From the NCBI GenBank assembly GCA_026708115.1, contig JAPOVL010000048.1:62001-126000 (forward strand): DNA of 64,000 bases, read 5' to 3'. The translations under genes and the position numbers were made by a program. Below, one piece after another: positions 24,375 through 33,169 of the stretch (its first letter is position 1; each line of letters starts with the position of its first letter). This stretch comes from Chloroflexota bacterium. GTDB lineage: Bacteria > Chloroflexota > Anaerolineae > Aggregatilineales > Phototrophicaceae. Below the pieces are notes generated by a model. It was not told the DNA's origin. It did not search any database and worked only from the letters and a program-made list of their open reading frames with translations.

Positions 24375-26504
24375 ATGTCAAACTGGTGGGACGAACCCCT
24401 GCGCGCCGTCACGCTGGAGTTTCCCGCGTCCGATGTCGCGACTATTGATGTCGAGGGGATCGTGAACGAGACACAGCGCGGACATGTGAACACCCTGGTC
24501 GTTTTTTCCACCGGTTACTACCCGGGCGGGACCGCCTTCTACCAGAGCAAAATCGCGCCCCTTTATCCCGGCTTGGGCGAGCGGGATCTGCTGGCCGATG
24601 CCATCGAGACCGCCCATGCCAATGGCCAGAAGGTGGTGGCGTATTTGGCTTCGATCTGGGGCAATCGGGATTTGTACTTCGCGCATCCGGATTGGGCGCA
24701 GCGCAAAGCCGACGGCCGTGTCACGAGTTGGGACGCAGCCTATAACTCGGTGGCTATGGATCCGCTCAGTCCTTATCGAGATTATTTTGCGTCGATCGTG
24801 CGCGAGATCGCCGACAATTATGACGTAGATGGTTTCTATTTCGACGAACCGAGCTTCCAAAGCTGGTCGGCCAGCCAAGCCTGCTGCCGCGCCTTTGAAA
24901 CGGAGTTTGGGCTGCCCTTGCCGACGGATGAAGACTGGGAAGATCCCGTTTTTCAGCGTTTCCTTGCCTGGCGCTATGATCAAATCGCCGGCTGGCGTCA
25001 GTCGCTTTATGATGTGGCGAAGCGAGACGACCGCTGTGTCTTCTTTCAAGGCGCCTTCCCATTGGCGAGCTTGCGCGGAGAAGTGACCCAGGTTTCCGGC
25101 GCGCCTCCCATTCCCGCGTATTATCGCGAGCGCTTTGGCGTATCCTGGCATGTGCCCATGGCTCATGCCGATGACATGGCGCGCACCGCCGAGACAGGCG
25201 ATGTCGTGCACATGGAGCTTTACCGGGCCAGCGTCGGCGAGCCGCTCTGGTGGTATGGCGTGGCGCTGCGCTATGTGGGGGCCATCGCCAGGGGCAAGCA
25301 GATTCTGGTACTGAGCATGATGGCGCAATCGCCTTTCGACCTGTATGGCCTGGGCGAGGCGGAATTGCGCCTGTCCACGGCCGAATTGCTGGCGAACAAT
25401 GCGGCGCTGCTATTTGCGCGTTATTACCCCGATCAGGTCGATCAGCCGGCTTGGGACCGCGTCTATGAGCGCTTCGCCGAGGCGGAGGCGCTGGCGCCCT
25501 ACCTGCGCGACCGTCAGCGGATCCCGTATGTCGCGCTGCTCTATTCGCAGACCAGCGTGGAACGCTTCGACAATCGCGGAGGAAAGCCCTCGCAACTGGG
25601 AGAACTCAAGGGCTTCGCCAAAGCGCTGCTGCAAGAGAATGTCCTCTTTGATGTGATTACGGAATCGGACCTATGCGCGGGAATAGACGGCTACCAGGCG
25701 CTGATCTTGCCCAACGCCAGTTGTTTGTCCGCCAAGTGCAAGGCGGCGGCGCGCGCCTTTGTCGCTGCGGGGGGCGGCCTGATCGCGTCCTATGAGTCGG
25801 GCATGTACGACGAGACAGGTTTGCGCGCGGAGGGTGATGATTTGTCCGCCGTTTTCGGCGTCAAGTACAGTGAGGAAAAACTGCCGTTTGAACTGGACAT
25901 CTACATGTTGATGACGGCTGCGCATCCCTTGCCGGCGGATATTCCCGCTGGCAAGCGCATGCCGACCATGGGCATGCAAGTGGTGGTCGAGCCGGATGGC
26001 GCGGAAGCTGTCGCGCACGTGCAAGGCGCATCGGAAGTGCATTACGGCCCGCTCGGAGACGAAATCGGACCGCCTGCCGTGCTGACCAAGGCGTCGGGTG
26101 GGGGCGGTCGATCCGCGCTCTTCACCACGCCCATCGGCGTGCGCTATCTGGAATTCGGCATTCCCGATTTTCGCAAGCTGATACAGGCTGCGGTCGACTG
26201 GACAGCGGCGACGCCGCCACCGGTACGCCTTCGCAACGCGAGCGACGTGCTGGCGCTGACTGCCTTCAAGCAGGGTGAGCGTATCCTGATTCACCTGGTC
26301 AACAGTGTCCGCGACGAGACGCGTTTGCCCATCAACGAGACGATAGCCAGCAGAAATGTTGTGGTGGAGGTTGATCTTGAAAGCGCGGCGCGGTCGGTGG
26401 TCGCGCGCGGCGATCCGTCAGAAATGACCTGGCAACAGAGCGCTGGCCTGCTCTCGATTCAGCTATCAGAGGTCGCCTATCATGTGCTGCTGGTGATTGA
26501 TTAG
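24375..26504 (+). CDS. Glycoside hydrolase-like protein (GHL6 type) with GATase-like domain
   Basis: A 709-residue protein. Residues about 1-340 look like a TIM-barrel of the hypothetical glycoside hydrolase 6 / alpha-amylase-like type, with VDGFYFDEPSF holding acidic residues at the barrel strand end. Residues about 380-600 (IPYVALLYSQTSVERF, then AGGGLIASYESG) resemble the beta-galactosidase trimerisation domain. There is no signal peptide, so it should act on an imported glycoside in the cytoplasm. AAGGAGTAGCGACC precedes the ATG. It follows the third sugar importer and M20 peptidase, implying a shared substrate. Confidence 0.75.
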   Translation: MSNWWDEPLRAVTLEFPASDVATIDVEGIVNETQRGHVNTLVVFSTGYYPGGTAFYQSKIAPLYPGLGERDLLADAIETAHANGQKVVAYLASIWGNRDLYFAHPDWAQRKADGRVTSWDAAYNSVAMDPLSPYRDYFASIVREIADNYDVDGFYFDEPSFQSWSASQACCRAFETEFGLPLPTDEDWEDPVFQRFLAWRYDQIAGWRQSLYDVAKRDDRCVFFQGAFPLASLRGEVTQVSGAPPIPAYYRERFGVSWHVPMAHADDMARTAETGDVVHMELYRASVGEPLWWYGVALRYVGAIARGKQILVLSMMAQSPFDLYGLGEAELRLSTAELLANNAALLFARYYPDQVDQPAWDRVYERFAEAEALAPYLRDRQRIPYVALLYSQTSVERFDNRGGKPSQLGELKGFAKALLQENVLFDVITESDLCAGIDGYQALILPNASCLSAKCKAAARAFVAAGGGLIASYESGMYDETGLRAEGDDLSAVFGVKYSEEKLPFELDIYMLMTAAHPLPADIPAGKRMPTMGMQVVVEPDGAEAVAHVQGASEVHYGPLGDEIGPPAVLTKASGGGGRSALFTTPIGVRYLEFGIPDFRKLIQAAVDWTAATPPPVRLRNASDVLALTAFKQGERILIHLVNSVRDETRLPINETIASRNVVVEVDLESAARSVVARGDPSEMTWQQSAGLLSIQLSEVAYHVLLVID

Positions 26505-26572
26505 CAGCTGAGACGCGGCTGAGACAAGCAAATGCTCGCGACCGGTTTCACGATGAACGGAGTGTCTGGCAT

Positions 26573-27409
26573 ATGAGCGACGATTACCCCGGTAAACGGC
26601 GGCAACTGGAGCGCGACGGCTACTGTATTCTGGAAAACATCATTGAGCCCCCAATGCTGGCGCAGTTGAGAACGACCACAGACAGCATGCTCGAACGGCA
26701 AGCGGCCGCGCATTTTGAAGAGAATCGTTCTCAAGGCAGTCTGCTATCGGTCTACGAAGAGCCCCTTATGGCCGAGCTAGTCGCCTATGCGCCGCTTCTG
26801 GCTGCGCTGAAGCGACTCGGGTTTGAGAATCCCAAATGGACGAGCGGATTCGTGATTAGCAAGCCAGCGGAAAGTCCGCCGCTCTTTTGGCACCAGGACG
26901 CGCGCTTTTGGGACGATCCGATCAGTTATACGCCGCAAATCATTCAATGCTTCTTGATGATTTATCTGGTCGATACCTCGCCGGAGAACGGCTGTCTGCG
27001 GCTGATCCCGGGTTCGCACCTGAAGCGGCACCCGCTGCATGACGCGCTGCCGGACGCGCATGGGGAGGCGCTGGGTCGAATGGAAGATCCGGCGCACCTG
27101 GCATACCAGCGAGCCGAGGGCGAAGTTGATGTGCCGGTGAAAGCGGGCGATGTGGTTATGGGCAGCGCGCGGCTGCTGCACGCGGCGCACGGCAACCGCT
27201 CGGGGCAGCGCCGGACCAATATCACGCTTTGGTACTATCCCGCCTTTGACGACTTGCCGGAAAGCATCCGGGCCTTCCTGGCGCAGAAAGAGATCCCGGC
27301 CGATTGGTACGAACAGAACCGGGACCTCATAGAACCCCTTTGGCCGCGCTATCAAGGCGATGCCGAGCCGATCAGGCAAAACCGGACGCCCGGCCCGGCG
27401 CTCAAGTGA
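26573..27409 (+). CDS. Phytanoyl-CoA dioxygenase (PhyH) family protein
   Basis: A 278-residue Fe(II)/2-oxoglutarate-dependent oxygenase-like protein. The iron triad is visible as His and Asp in FWHQDARFWDD and the distal His in ARLLHAAHGNRSG; the following Arg residues (QRRTNITLWYYP) fit 2-oxoglutarate binding. It starts 68 bases after the GHL6-type gene and may belong to the same catabolic unit. The substrate is unknown; family members hydroxylate diverse small molecules. Confidence 0.85.
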   Translation: MSDDYPGKRRQLERDGYCILENIIEPPMLAQLRTTTDSMLERQAAAHFEENRSQGSLLSVYEEPLMAELVAYAPLLAALKRLGFENPKWTSGFVISKPAESPPLFWHQDARFWDDPISYTPQIIQCFLMIYLVDTSPENGCLRLIPGSHLKRHPLHDALPDAHGEALGRMEDPAHLAYQRAEGEVDVPVKAGDVVMGSARLLHAAHGNRSGQRRTNITLWYYPAFDDLPESIRAFLAQKEIPADWYEQNRDLIEPLWPRYQGDAEPIRQNRTPGPALK

Positions 27410-27434
27410 GGCGCTGGACCGCTGACCGCGCCTC
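27408..27434. terminator. Hairpin spanning two convergent stop codons
   Basis: GAGGCGC (27408-27414) and GCGCCTC (27428-27434) form a 7-base stem that overlaps the stop codons of both the PhyH gene and trxB. There is no T-run on either side, so it may be a weak bidirectional terminator or an end-protecting structure. Confidence 0.3.
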
Positions 27435-28404
27435 AATCCCCGGCGGCAGGCAGCGCGTCGAGCGATTGCAGGCGCTCTTCATTGGCTTCCAGCCACTGGA
27501 TCGCGGACATGGCCGCTGAGGTCCCTTGACCCACTGACGTGGCGACTTGCCGCCAGATCTCGTCCTGAATCTCGCCCGCGGCGAAGACGCCTTCGACGTT
27601 GGTGCGATAGCGCTGATCGGTGATGATATAGCCATTCTCGTTCAGGGCGATCTGATCGCCGAAGACGGCGTTGTTGGGGTCGTGCCCGATGAAGATGAAG
27701 ACGCCTTCGGTCGGGTGAATGGTTTCTTCGCCGGTGACGACGTTCTTCAACCGCACGGCGTTGACACCGCCCTCCGCATCGCCGATGATCTCTTCCACCA
27801 CGCTATTCCAGGTGAAGTCGATTTTCTCGTTGTTAAAGGCGCGCGTCTGCAATTGAATGCCGGCGCGCAGTTCGTCGCGGCGATGAATGACATTGACACT
27901 GGTGGCGAATCGCGTCAGGAAGATGCCTTCTTCCAGCGCCGAGTCGCCGCCGCCGACCACGACGATGTCCTTGCCACGGAAGAAAAACCCATCGCAGGTG
28001 CCGCAATAGCTAACGCCCGTGCCAGTGAATTCTTCTTCGCCCGGCACGCCCAGCTTGCGCGGATCGGCGCCGATGGTCACGATGACGGCATCCGCCAGGT
28101 ATTCCTCGCCGTAGGTTTTGATATGGAAGGGCGAGCCATTGCTGAAGTCGACGCTCTCGACCAAATCAAACTCGACCACAGCGCCGAAGTTCTCGGCATG
28201 TTCTTTCATGCGTTCGACCAACTCCGGTCCGCTCAAGCCATCGGGGAAGCCCGGGTAGTTTTCAATTTCGTGGGTAATGGCGACTTGCCCGCCTAATTGA
28301 TTGCCCGCGATGACGACCGGCGCCAATTGGGCGCGGGCGGTATAGAGCGCCGCGGTCAAACCGGCGGGACCGGAACCTATGATGACAACGCGTTCCTTTT
28401 TCAT
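27433..28404 (-). CDS. trxB: Thioredoxin-disulfide reductase
   Basis: This 323-residue flavoenzyme reduces thioredoxin with NADPH in the cytoplasm. The FAD loop is GSGPAG at residues 10-15, the redox pair is Cys134 and Cys137 in SYCGTCDG, and the NADPH loop is VVVGGGDSALEEG. Length is normal for the low-molecular-weight bacterial type. AAGGAAATAAGT precedes the ATG. The downstream partner thioredoxin is not in the window. Confidence 0.95.
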   Translation of the reverse strand: MKKERVVIIGSGPAGLTAALYTARAQLAPVVIAGNQLGGQVAITHEIENYPGFPDGLSGPELVERMKEHAENFGAVVEFDLVESVDFSNGSPFHIKTYGEEYLADAVIVTIGADPRKLGVPGEEEFTGTGVSYCGTCDGFFFRGKDIVVVGGGDSALEEGIFLTRFATSVNVIHRRDELRAGIQLQTRAFNNEKIDFTWNSVVEEIIGDAEGGVNAVRLKNVVTGEETIHPTEGVFIFIGHDPNNAVFGDQIALNENGYIITDQRYRTNVEGVFAAGEIQDEIWRQVATSVGQGTSAAMSAIQWLEANEERLQSLDALPAAGD

Positions 28405-28519
28405 ACTTATTTCCTTGCGAAACTTGGTGTAGGACGAATACGAAGAGCGAATATTTGATTAAAGAAGTGCTTTCAATTGGCGATGCTGGTGCTTGAGCGT
28501 GACTTTGGGTGCGAGCAGA

Positions 28520-28816
28520 TTAGTCCTGCCAAGTGGGCGGCACGGAAAAGTCAAAACCTTCGAGCGCTTTTTCCCGTTGAATGACCGCCACCAGCGCCTC
28601 AAATTCTTCGCGGCAATCGCCCCAGTAATGCATGAACTTTTTCATTTCTGGCAAGATCTCATTGATATCGGCGCCGTTCGCGACTTGTTCCGCCAACTGC
28701 GTGATCTTTTCGCAACAGTCGTTGCAGTCCATTTTGATCAATGATTCGTCGGCCGGGGCGTTGACGATGAAATCGACGAGTTTTCCCAGTTGATCGCCAT
28801 CAGGTGCTTGAGACAT
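28520..28816 (-). CDS. Small Cys-containing conserved-looking protein
   Basis: A 98-residue acidic protein, probably soluble and helical. The Cys cluster CNDCC (about residues 31-35) and a further DCREEF Cys could bind metal or form disulfides, fitting its place beside trxB on the same strand. The helical segments (IYxxEM-type, e.g. INEILPEMKKFMHYWG) recall anti-sigma-factor or zinc-binding helper proteins. I do not recognise a family. GGAGCAAGGGCC precedes the ATG. Confidence 0.6.
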   Translation of the reverse strand: MSQAPDGDQLGKLVDFIVNAPADESLIKMDCNDCCEKITQLAEQVANGADINEILPEMKKFMHYWGDCREEFEALVAVIQREKALEGFDFSVPPTWQD

Positions 28817-28873
28817 GGCCCTTGCTCCACATGTTGTCGCTATGTCTTTTGGACGAATGGCGGGCGGGGATTC

Positions 28874-30817
28874 TTACACTGGGGTCATTTCTCCCAGGAT
28901 TTCGCGTCTCACATGACGTTTGAATTCTTCGACATCCGTAAAATATTCATAGTCAGCGTGATTGACGATTGCGAGCGTTTCTGGAGTCTCATCAATGAGC
29001 AGAGCGGCTTTCCGGCTTAGGCCTTCTTGAATGCCATTCGGCCATGCGAGGTCAAGCACAATAGCGTCGCCATTTTCCGCTAGCGGCAGTTCATAACCCA
29101 GTTCACCGCTGGGCAGTCCATTCTCTTTCATCCAGTCCATCACATTTTGCAGCGCTGTTTCTTCTTCGTCGCTAGCGATGCTAATGGGGCGAGGCGCTGC
29201 AGTCGTTTCGTGAGCGAATGCGGGTGCTTCAGTTTCGGGGATTTCCCCATGATATAGCTGATCGAGGAAATGGTTGGCGGCTTTTGCGAGCAATTTCCGG
29301 CGGTCCGCTAAGAATTCCCGGTAGTTCTCGATTTTCCACAGTACTGGGTCCATGGGAATCCACTGGGACGCGAGTACTCCGGGGTGCATGGCTTCGTAGT
29401 GGGGGAAGTAGTCTTGGGGAAGTTTCGCGCTTATCTGCAGATTGCAGTCCTTAGTCAGAAACGCGAAATTGGCTATTGCGTTGACTTCATCGCGCCCAAA
29501 GCCGCCATGCTTGTAGAGTTGAGATTTAGGAAATATGTGATGCAGCTCAAGCTGATTCCCGCCACCAAGCAGGAACTTTTTGAGCTCAATGCCTTTACAG
29601 AAATCGCGCGCGCCGTGTACGCGTGAGAGCATGTATAGAAGCGCATAAAAGCGCCCGCCACGGTTCGATGCAGTTAAGTCTTGTTCAAACAGTCGCAGAT
29701 CTCGACGGTTGTCATCCTTCAGTCGTTTGATGAGGTTCTCAGCTGGATCGCTGCCTTCGCCGACTGCCATGATGTCTTGCCGTATTCTAGTCTCCACAGG
29801 ACCCGAATAACGCTGCCATAACATGGCGTGGACGTACCAGAAGCAGAGCCGGTCCAGCGTGGCATAGTCGGGGAATGCGCCATGCGTATCGAAGAATCTC
29901 GCCATTGCCACCAGAGCGTTTGGACTGCCCAGTACATAGCTGTGGTCCAGCCCAAGCCGCGACGCGAGCAGATTAAGCGCGCTATAGACATGTTGCTGCG
30001 TTCTAGCCAGACCATCTTGCACTTGCTCAATTGTTACATTCTGTCGATCTAGTTCAGAAAAGTCGGCATGGCCTGTAATTAGCCCATTAACGCAGCGCAA
30101 TAGCCAGTCGAGATTGTAGTGATGGTCTTTCTGTGCTAATTCTTCTAGGCGATCTTGCATTGTTTCCCTAGCTTGAGGCCAATCAGCGCAAATCTTTGCC
30201 AGCGCCAAATCGCCTTTTGATAACTTCGTTCCGCCACTGTTGACCTGATTGAAGATGTCGACTACAACATCCATCGTCATACTTTGGTCTATCATGGTTT
30301 CTATGTGAAAGTCCCGGTCCAATATGCCCGTTATTCTAGATATGCGCCCAATATAGTCTGCTAAATTAGGGTCGCTTATGAACGGCTCGATGACATAGGC
30401 TAAGTCCTTTTGCATCACATCAGTCACGGAGATCCAACGTGGGTTGTGCTGCATCTTGGTTGGTCCATAGAACTCAAACTCTTCTGTTTCAACGTTGAAG
30501 TATAAGTTGATGAATAGGCTTGGTTCAGCATTAGAGAACTCCGGTTTCTTGCCGCGGACAATGCCGTACAAAGAGGTCAGCCGCTGTTGGCCATCAAGTA
30601 GCAACTCATGTATACCCAGAGGAAGATCCTGCTTCCCTTTGACTTCAATCTGCTGCGCTTTTGTTTGCCAAACAAGCATGCTTCCGATAGGATATTCATG
30701 GTAAAGCGATTCCATCAGATTGCGTACTTGCCAGCGCTTCCACACGTATCCGCGTTGAAACTGAGGAAGCGCTAATACGCCTTGGTCAATTTGCTCCAGA
30801 ATGTTTTTCAGCTTCAT
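28874..30817 (-). CDS. DUF262 and HNH (DUF1524-like) protein, GmrSD-type restriction enzyme
   Basis: A 647-residue protein. The N-terminal DUF262 domain carries LPQFQRGYVWKRWQ and the nucleotide-binding LLDGQQRLTSLYG. A central helical region follows, then an HNH-type nuclease (ELHHIFPKSQL, NAIANFAFLTKDCNL) near residues 450-490. The last ~130 residues (IVLDLAWPNGIQEG) form an extra domain. Relatives are type IV restriction systems that cut modified phage DNA. Base composition is visibly more AT-rich than in flanking trxB and recN, consistent with acquisition. No methyltransferase or other defence partner is adjacent. Confidence 0.8.
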   Translation of the reverse strand: MKLKNILEQIDQGVLALPQFQRGYVWKRWQVRNLMESLYHEYPIGSMLVWQTKAQQIEVKGKQDLPLGIHELLLDGQQRLTSLYGIVRGKKPEFSNAEPSLFINLYFNVETEEFEFYGPTKMQHNPRWISVTDVMQKDLAYVIEPFISDPNLADYIGRISRITGILDRDFHIETMIDQSMTMDVVVDIFNQVNSGGTKLSKGDLALAKICADWPQARETMQDRLEELAQKDHHYNLDWLLRCVNGLITGHADFSELDRQNVTIEQVQDGLARTQQHVYSALNLLASRLGLDHSYVLGSPNALVAMARFFDTHGAFPDYATLDRLCFWYVHAMLWQRYSGPVETRIRQDIMAVGEGSDPAENLIKRLKDDNRRDLRLFEQDLTASNRGGRFYALLYMLSRVHGARDFCKGIELKKFLLGGGNQLELHHIFPKSQLYKHGGFGRDEVNAIANFAFLTKDCNLQISAKLPQDYFPHYEAMHPGVLASQWIPMDPVLWKIENYREFLADRRKLLAKAANHFLDQLYHGEIPETEAPAFAHETTAAPRPISIASDEEETALQNVMDWMKENGLPSGELGYELPLAENGDAIVLDLAWPNGIQEGLSRKAALLIDETPETLAIVNHADYEYFTDVEEFKRHVRREILGEMTPV

Positions 30818-30858
30818 CTCATTCCTTCCTTGTACATACCGCCCATTTTATCACACGC

Positions 30859-32595
30859 TCACATACCCTTCACCGCCCGCGCCGCAGCCAGAAGCTCCCG
30901 CGCCGATTGCAGGCCAGCCACGCCGGCAGTACCCAACATCGCCGCCAGTTCGCCGATGCGCGCCTCGTCATCGGCGAGCGCCCGCACCCTTGTCGATACC
31001 CCCGCGCCTGCGATTTCTTTGTGAGCGCGAAAATGGATATCCGCGTATGCGGCCAACTGCGGCAGATGCGTCACGCAGAGGACTTGGTGCTCGCCGGAAA
31101 GGGCCCAGAGCTTCTCGCCGACGACAGCGCCGATGCGCCCGCCGATGCCCTGATCGACCTCGTCAAAGATCAAGATCGGTGTGTGGTCGGCGGCGGAGAG
31201 CACGCGTTTGAGCGCCAGCATGATACGGGCCGCTTCGCCGCCGGATGCTACTTTCGCCAAGGGCAGCAGCGGCTGCCCGGGGTTGGCGCTCAGCATGAAT
31301 TCGACATCGTCCATGCCTTTGCCATCGAATTTGTAGCGCTTGTCGCCGATTATGCAGCCCGAGGGATGCTCCGCCTGTGCCAGATGCGCCTCAAAGCGAG
31401 TCCCCTCCATGCGCAATTCCTGAAGTTCGCGCATGACAGCGCTGGCAAGTTCCTTGCCGGCCTGGGCGCGGGCCCCGCTTAGGCGCAGGCTGATATCGCC
31501 AATTTGAACCAGCAGACGCCTTTCTTGCAACCGCAATTCCACCAGGCGTTCTTCGCTGTGGTCAATGGTCTCGAGTTCTTTTGCGGCATCGGCCGCGTAA
31601 GACAGAATGCCGGCGATGTCTCCCGCTTGAAAACGGCGCTTGAGCGAGCGGATCAATTCCAGCCTTTCTTCCACTTCGTCCAGACGGGCGGGATCGAATT
31701 CGATTTCGTCGGCATAGCGCGCGATTGTCAGCGCCAGATCTTGCGCCCCCTGTGTCAGGTCTTCGGCCAACAGGCGCTCGTCACTCAAATCGGCGTCAAT
31801 CTGCGCCAGCTTGGCCAGCGAGGCTGCTACTTGCATTAAGCCGTCGACCAGTGGCAGCCCCGCGTCGCGATCGTCGCCATTGAGCAGTTGCGCGCATTCC
31901 TGCGCGAGGGTCGCAAGCTGCTCGCTGTTGGCGAGGCGATGTCGCTCGGCTAGCAGAGCGGTTTCCTCGTCGGGCTCCAACGCGGCGGCGCTGATCTCTT
32001 GAATTTCATGACGAAGCAGGTCCGCTCGACGTTGTAAGGTCTCCTTGTCCTCGCGCAGCAGGCGTATCTCGCCTTGCGCAGCTGTCAAGTCTTGTACCAA
32101 CGCTGCCAATCCATCGCGGACATCCAACAAATCCGCGTAACGATCGAGCAGATCAATATGATGCCGGGGCCGAAACAGCGACAGATGTTCGCTTTGGCCA
32201 TGGATGTCGAAGAGCATTTGACCGATCTCCCGCAGCAATGCAGAGTTGACCGCTACGCCATTGACACGCGCGCTGGAACGGCCGCGCTGACGTATCTCGC
32301 GCTGGATGCTGAGATACCCGGGATTGTCATCAAGCAGATCTTCGCGCTCCAGCACGGCCTCGATTGCGCTGTGATTGCGCCCGTCCAGCGTGATGAAGCC
32401 TTCGATGCTGCAGCGCTCTGTCCCGCCGCGGACAAAGGCTGGATCGGCTTTAGCGCCGAGGAGCAGTTCAACGGCGTCAACCAAGATCGACTTGCCGGCT
32501 CCGGTTTCTCCGGTGATGACATTAAAACCAGGGCCAAAGGAAAGCTCCAGCTCGTCAATGACGGCAAAATTGCTGATGCGCAGTTCTTCTAACAT
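30859..32595 (-). CDS. recN: DNA repair protein RecN
   Basis: A 578-residue SMC-like ATPase that tethers broken DNA ends during double-strand break repair. The start MLEELRISNFAVIDELELSF and Walker A GETGAGKS (residues 29-36) are typical. The middle is a coiled coil, and the C-terminal half carries MLSANPGQPLLPLAKVASGG (the RecN signature), the Walker B ILIFDEVDQGIGG and the switch VLCVTHLPQLAAYAD. The length is normal. No LexA-type box was seen just upstream. Confidence 0.95.
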   Translation of the reverse strand: MLEELRISNFAVIDELELSFGPGFNVITGETGAGKSILVDAVELLLGAKADPAFVRGGTERCSIEGFITLDGRNHSAIEAVLEREDLLDDNPGYLSIQREIRQRGRSSARVNGVAVNSALLREIGQMLFDIHGQSEHLSLFRPRHHIDLLDRYADLLDVRDGLAALVQDLTAAQGEIRLLREDKETLQRRADLLRHEIQEISAAALEPDEETALLAERHRLANSEQLATLAQECAQLLNGDDRDAGLPLVDGLMQVAASLAKLAQIDADLSDERLLAEDLTQGAQDLALTIARYADEIEFDPARLDEVEERLELIRSLKRRFQAGDIAGILSYAADAAKELETIDHSEERLVELRLQERRLLVQIGDISLRLSGARAQAGKELASAVMRELQELRMEGTRFEAHLAQAEHPSGCIIGDKRYKFDGKGMDDVEFMLSANPGQPLLPLAKVASGGEAARIMLALKRVLSAADHTPILIFDEVDQGIGGRIGAVVGEKLWALSGEHQVLCVTHLPQLAAYADIHFRAHKEIAGAGVSTRVRALADDEARIGELAAMLGTAGVAGLQSARELLAAARAVKGM

Positions 32596-32622
32596 AGATG
32601 AACGGTCAAATCTTGGTCCGTT

Positions 32623-33132
32623 TTAGATGGACACCTTGAAGCGAGCGAATGCGGCAGACGTAGCCAGCGCCAGATAAATCGCTGTGAAGATGCCCAGGCC
32701 TGTCAAAAGTAGCCCTGCGGCCAAGCCGCCTGTCAGTACGCCAGCCGCGCAAACGGCGCCGCTGTAGCGCCCGCGCCTGCGGCCGGTCGCCTGCAGGGCA
32801 ATCTGCGCGATCATGCCTCCCAGGGCCGGCGCGATCACGATGCCCAAGAGCAATATTCCGCCAAGCAGCGATGTGACAAAGGCAGCGATTGCCCCGCCTA
32901 TCACGCTCACGACAGCGACTATGGCGTAATCAAGTGCGGTTCCTTCGAAAAACTTGTTCTCGTGGCTGCGTACGCATTGGCGGCAAGTGTAGCCGACGGG
33001 CGTTCGTTTGGCACAGTCGACGCACATATAACGTTCGCAACGGTTGCAGCGCAACTCGGTGTCACGCTCGGGGTGTACGGCACAGTAGTGCATTTCACCT
33101 TCGAAGGGGATATCTGGTACGTTTTCACTCAT
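32623..33132 (-). CDS. Zinc-finger (B-box-like) membrane protein
   Basis: A 169-residue protein. The first 60 residues hold a compact Cys/His cluster: CAVHPERDTELRCNRCERYM, then CVDC and CRQC, fitting a B-box-type two-zinc fold. The rest is three or four hydrophobic, Gly/Ala-rich membrane segments. GAGGCAGCC precedes the ATG. It lies between nadK and recN on the same strand, perhaps one operon. Similar proteins are annotated only as B-box zinc-finger proteins; the role is unknown. Confidence 0.75.
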   Translation of the reverse strand: MSENVPDIPFEGEMHYCAVHPERDTELRCNRCERYMCVDCAKRTPVGYTCRQCVRSHENKFFEGTALDYAIVAVVSVIGGAIAAFVTSLLGGILLLGIVIAPALGGMIAQIALQATGRRRGRYSGAVCAAGVLTGGLAAGLLLTGLGIFTAIYLALATSAAFARFKVSI

Positions 33133-33169
33133 GGCTGCCTCGTATCCTTGTGACTCGCATTCGCGACCG

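Noticed and set aside
28874..30817. Reading the DUF262/HNH protein as SspE of a phosphorothioate-sensing system
   Set aside because: The domain types are compatible, but no sspABCD or dnd modification genes are present nearby, so only a generic GmrSD-like call is supported.
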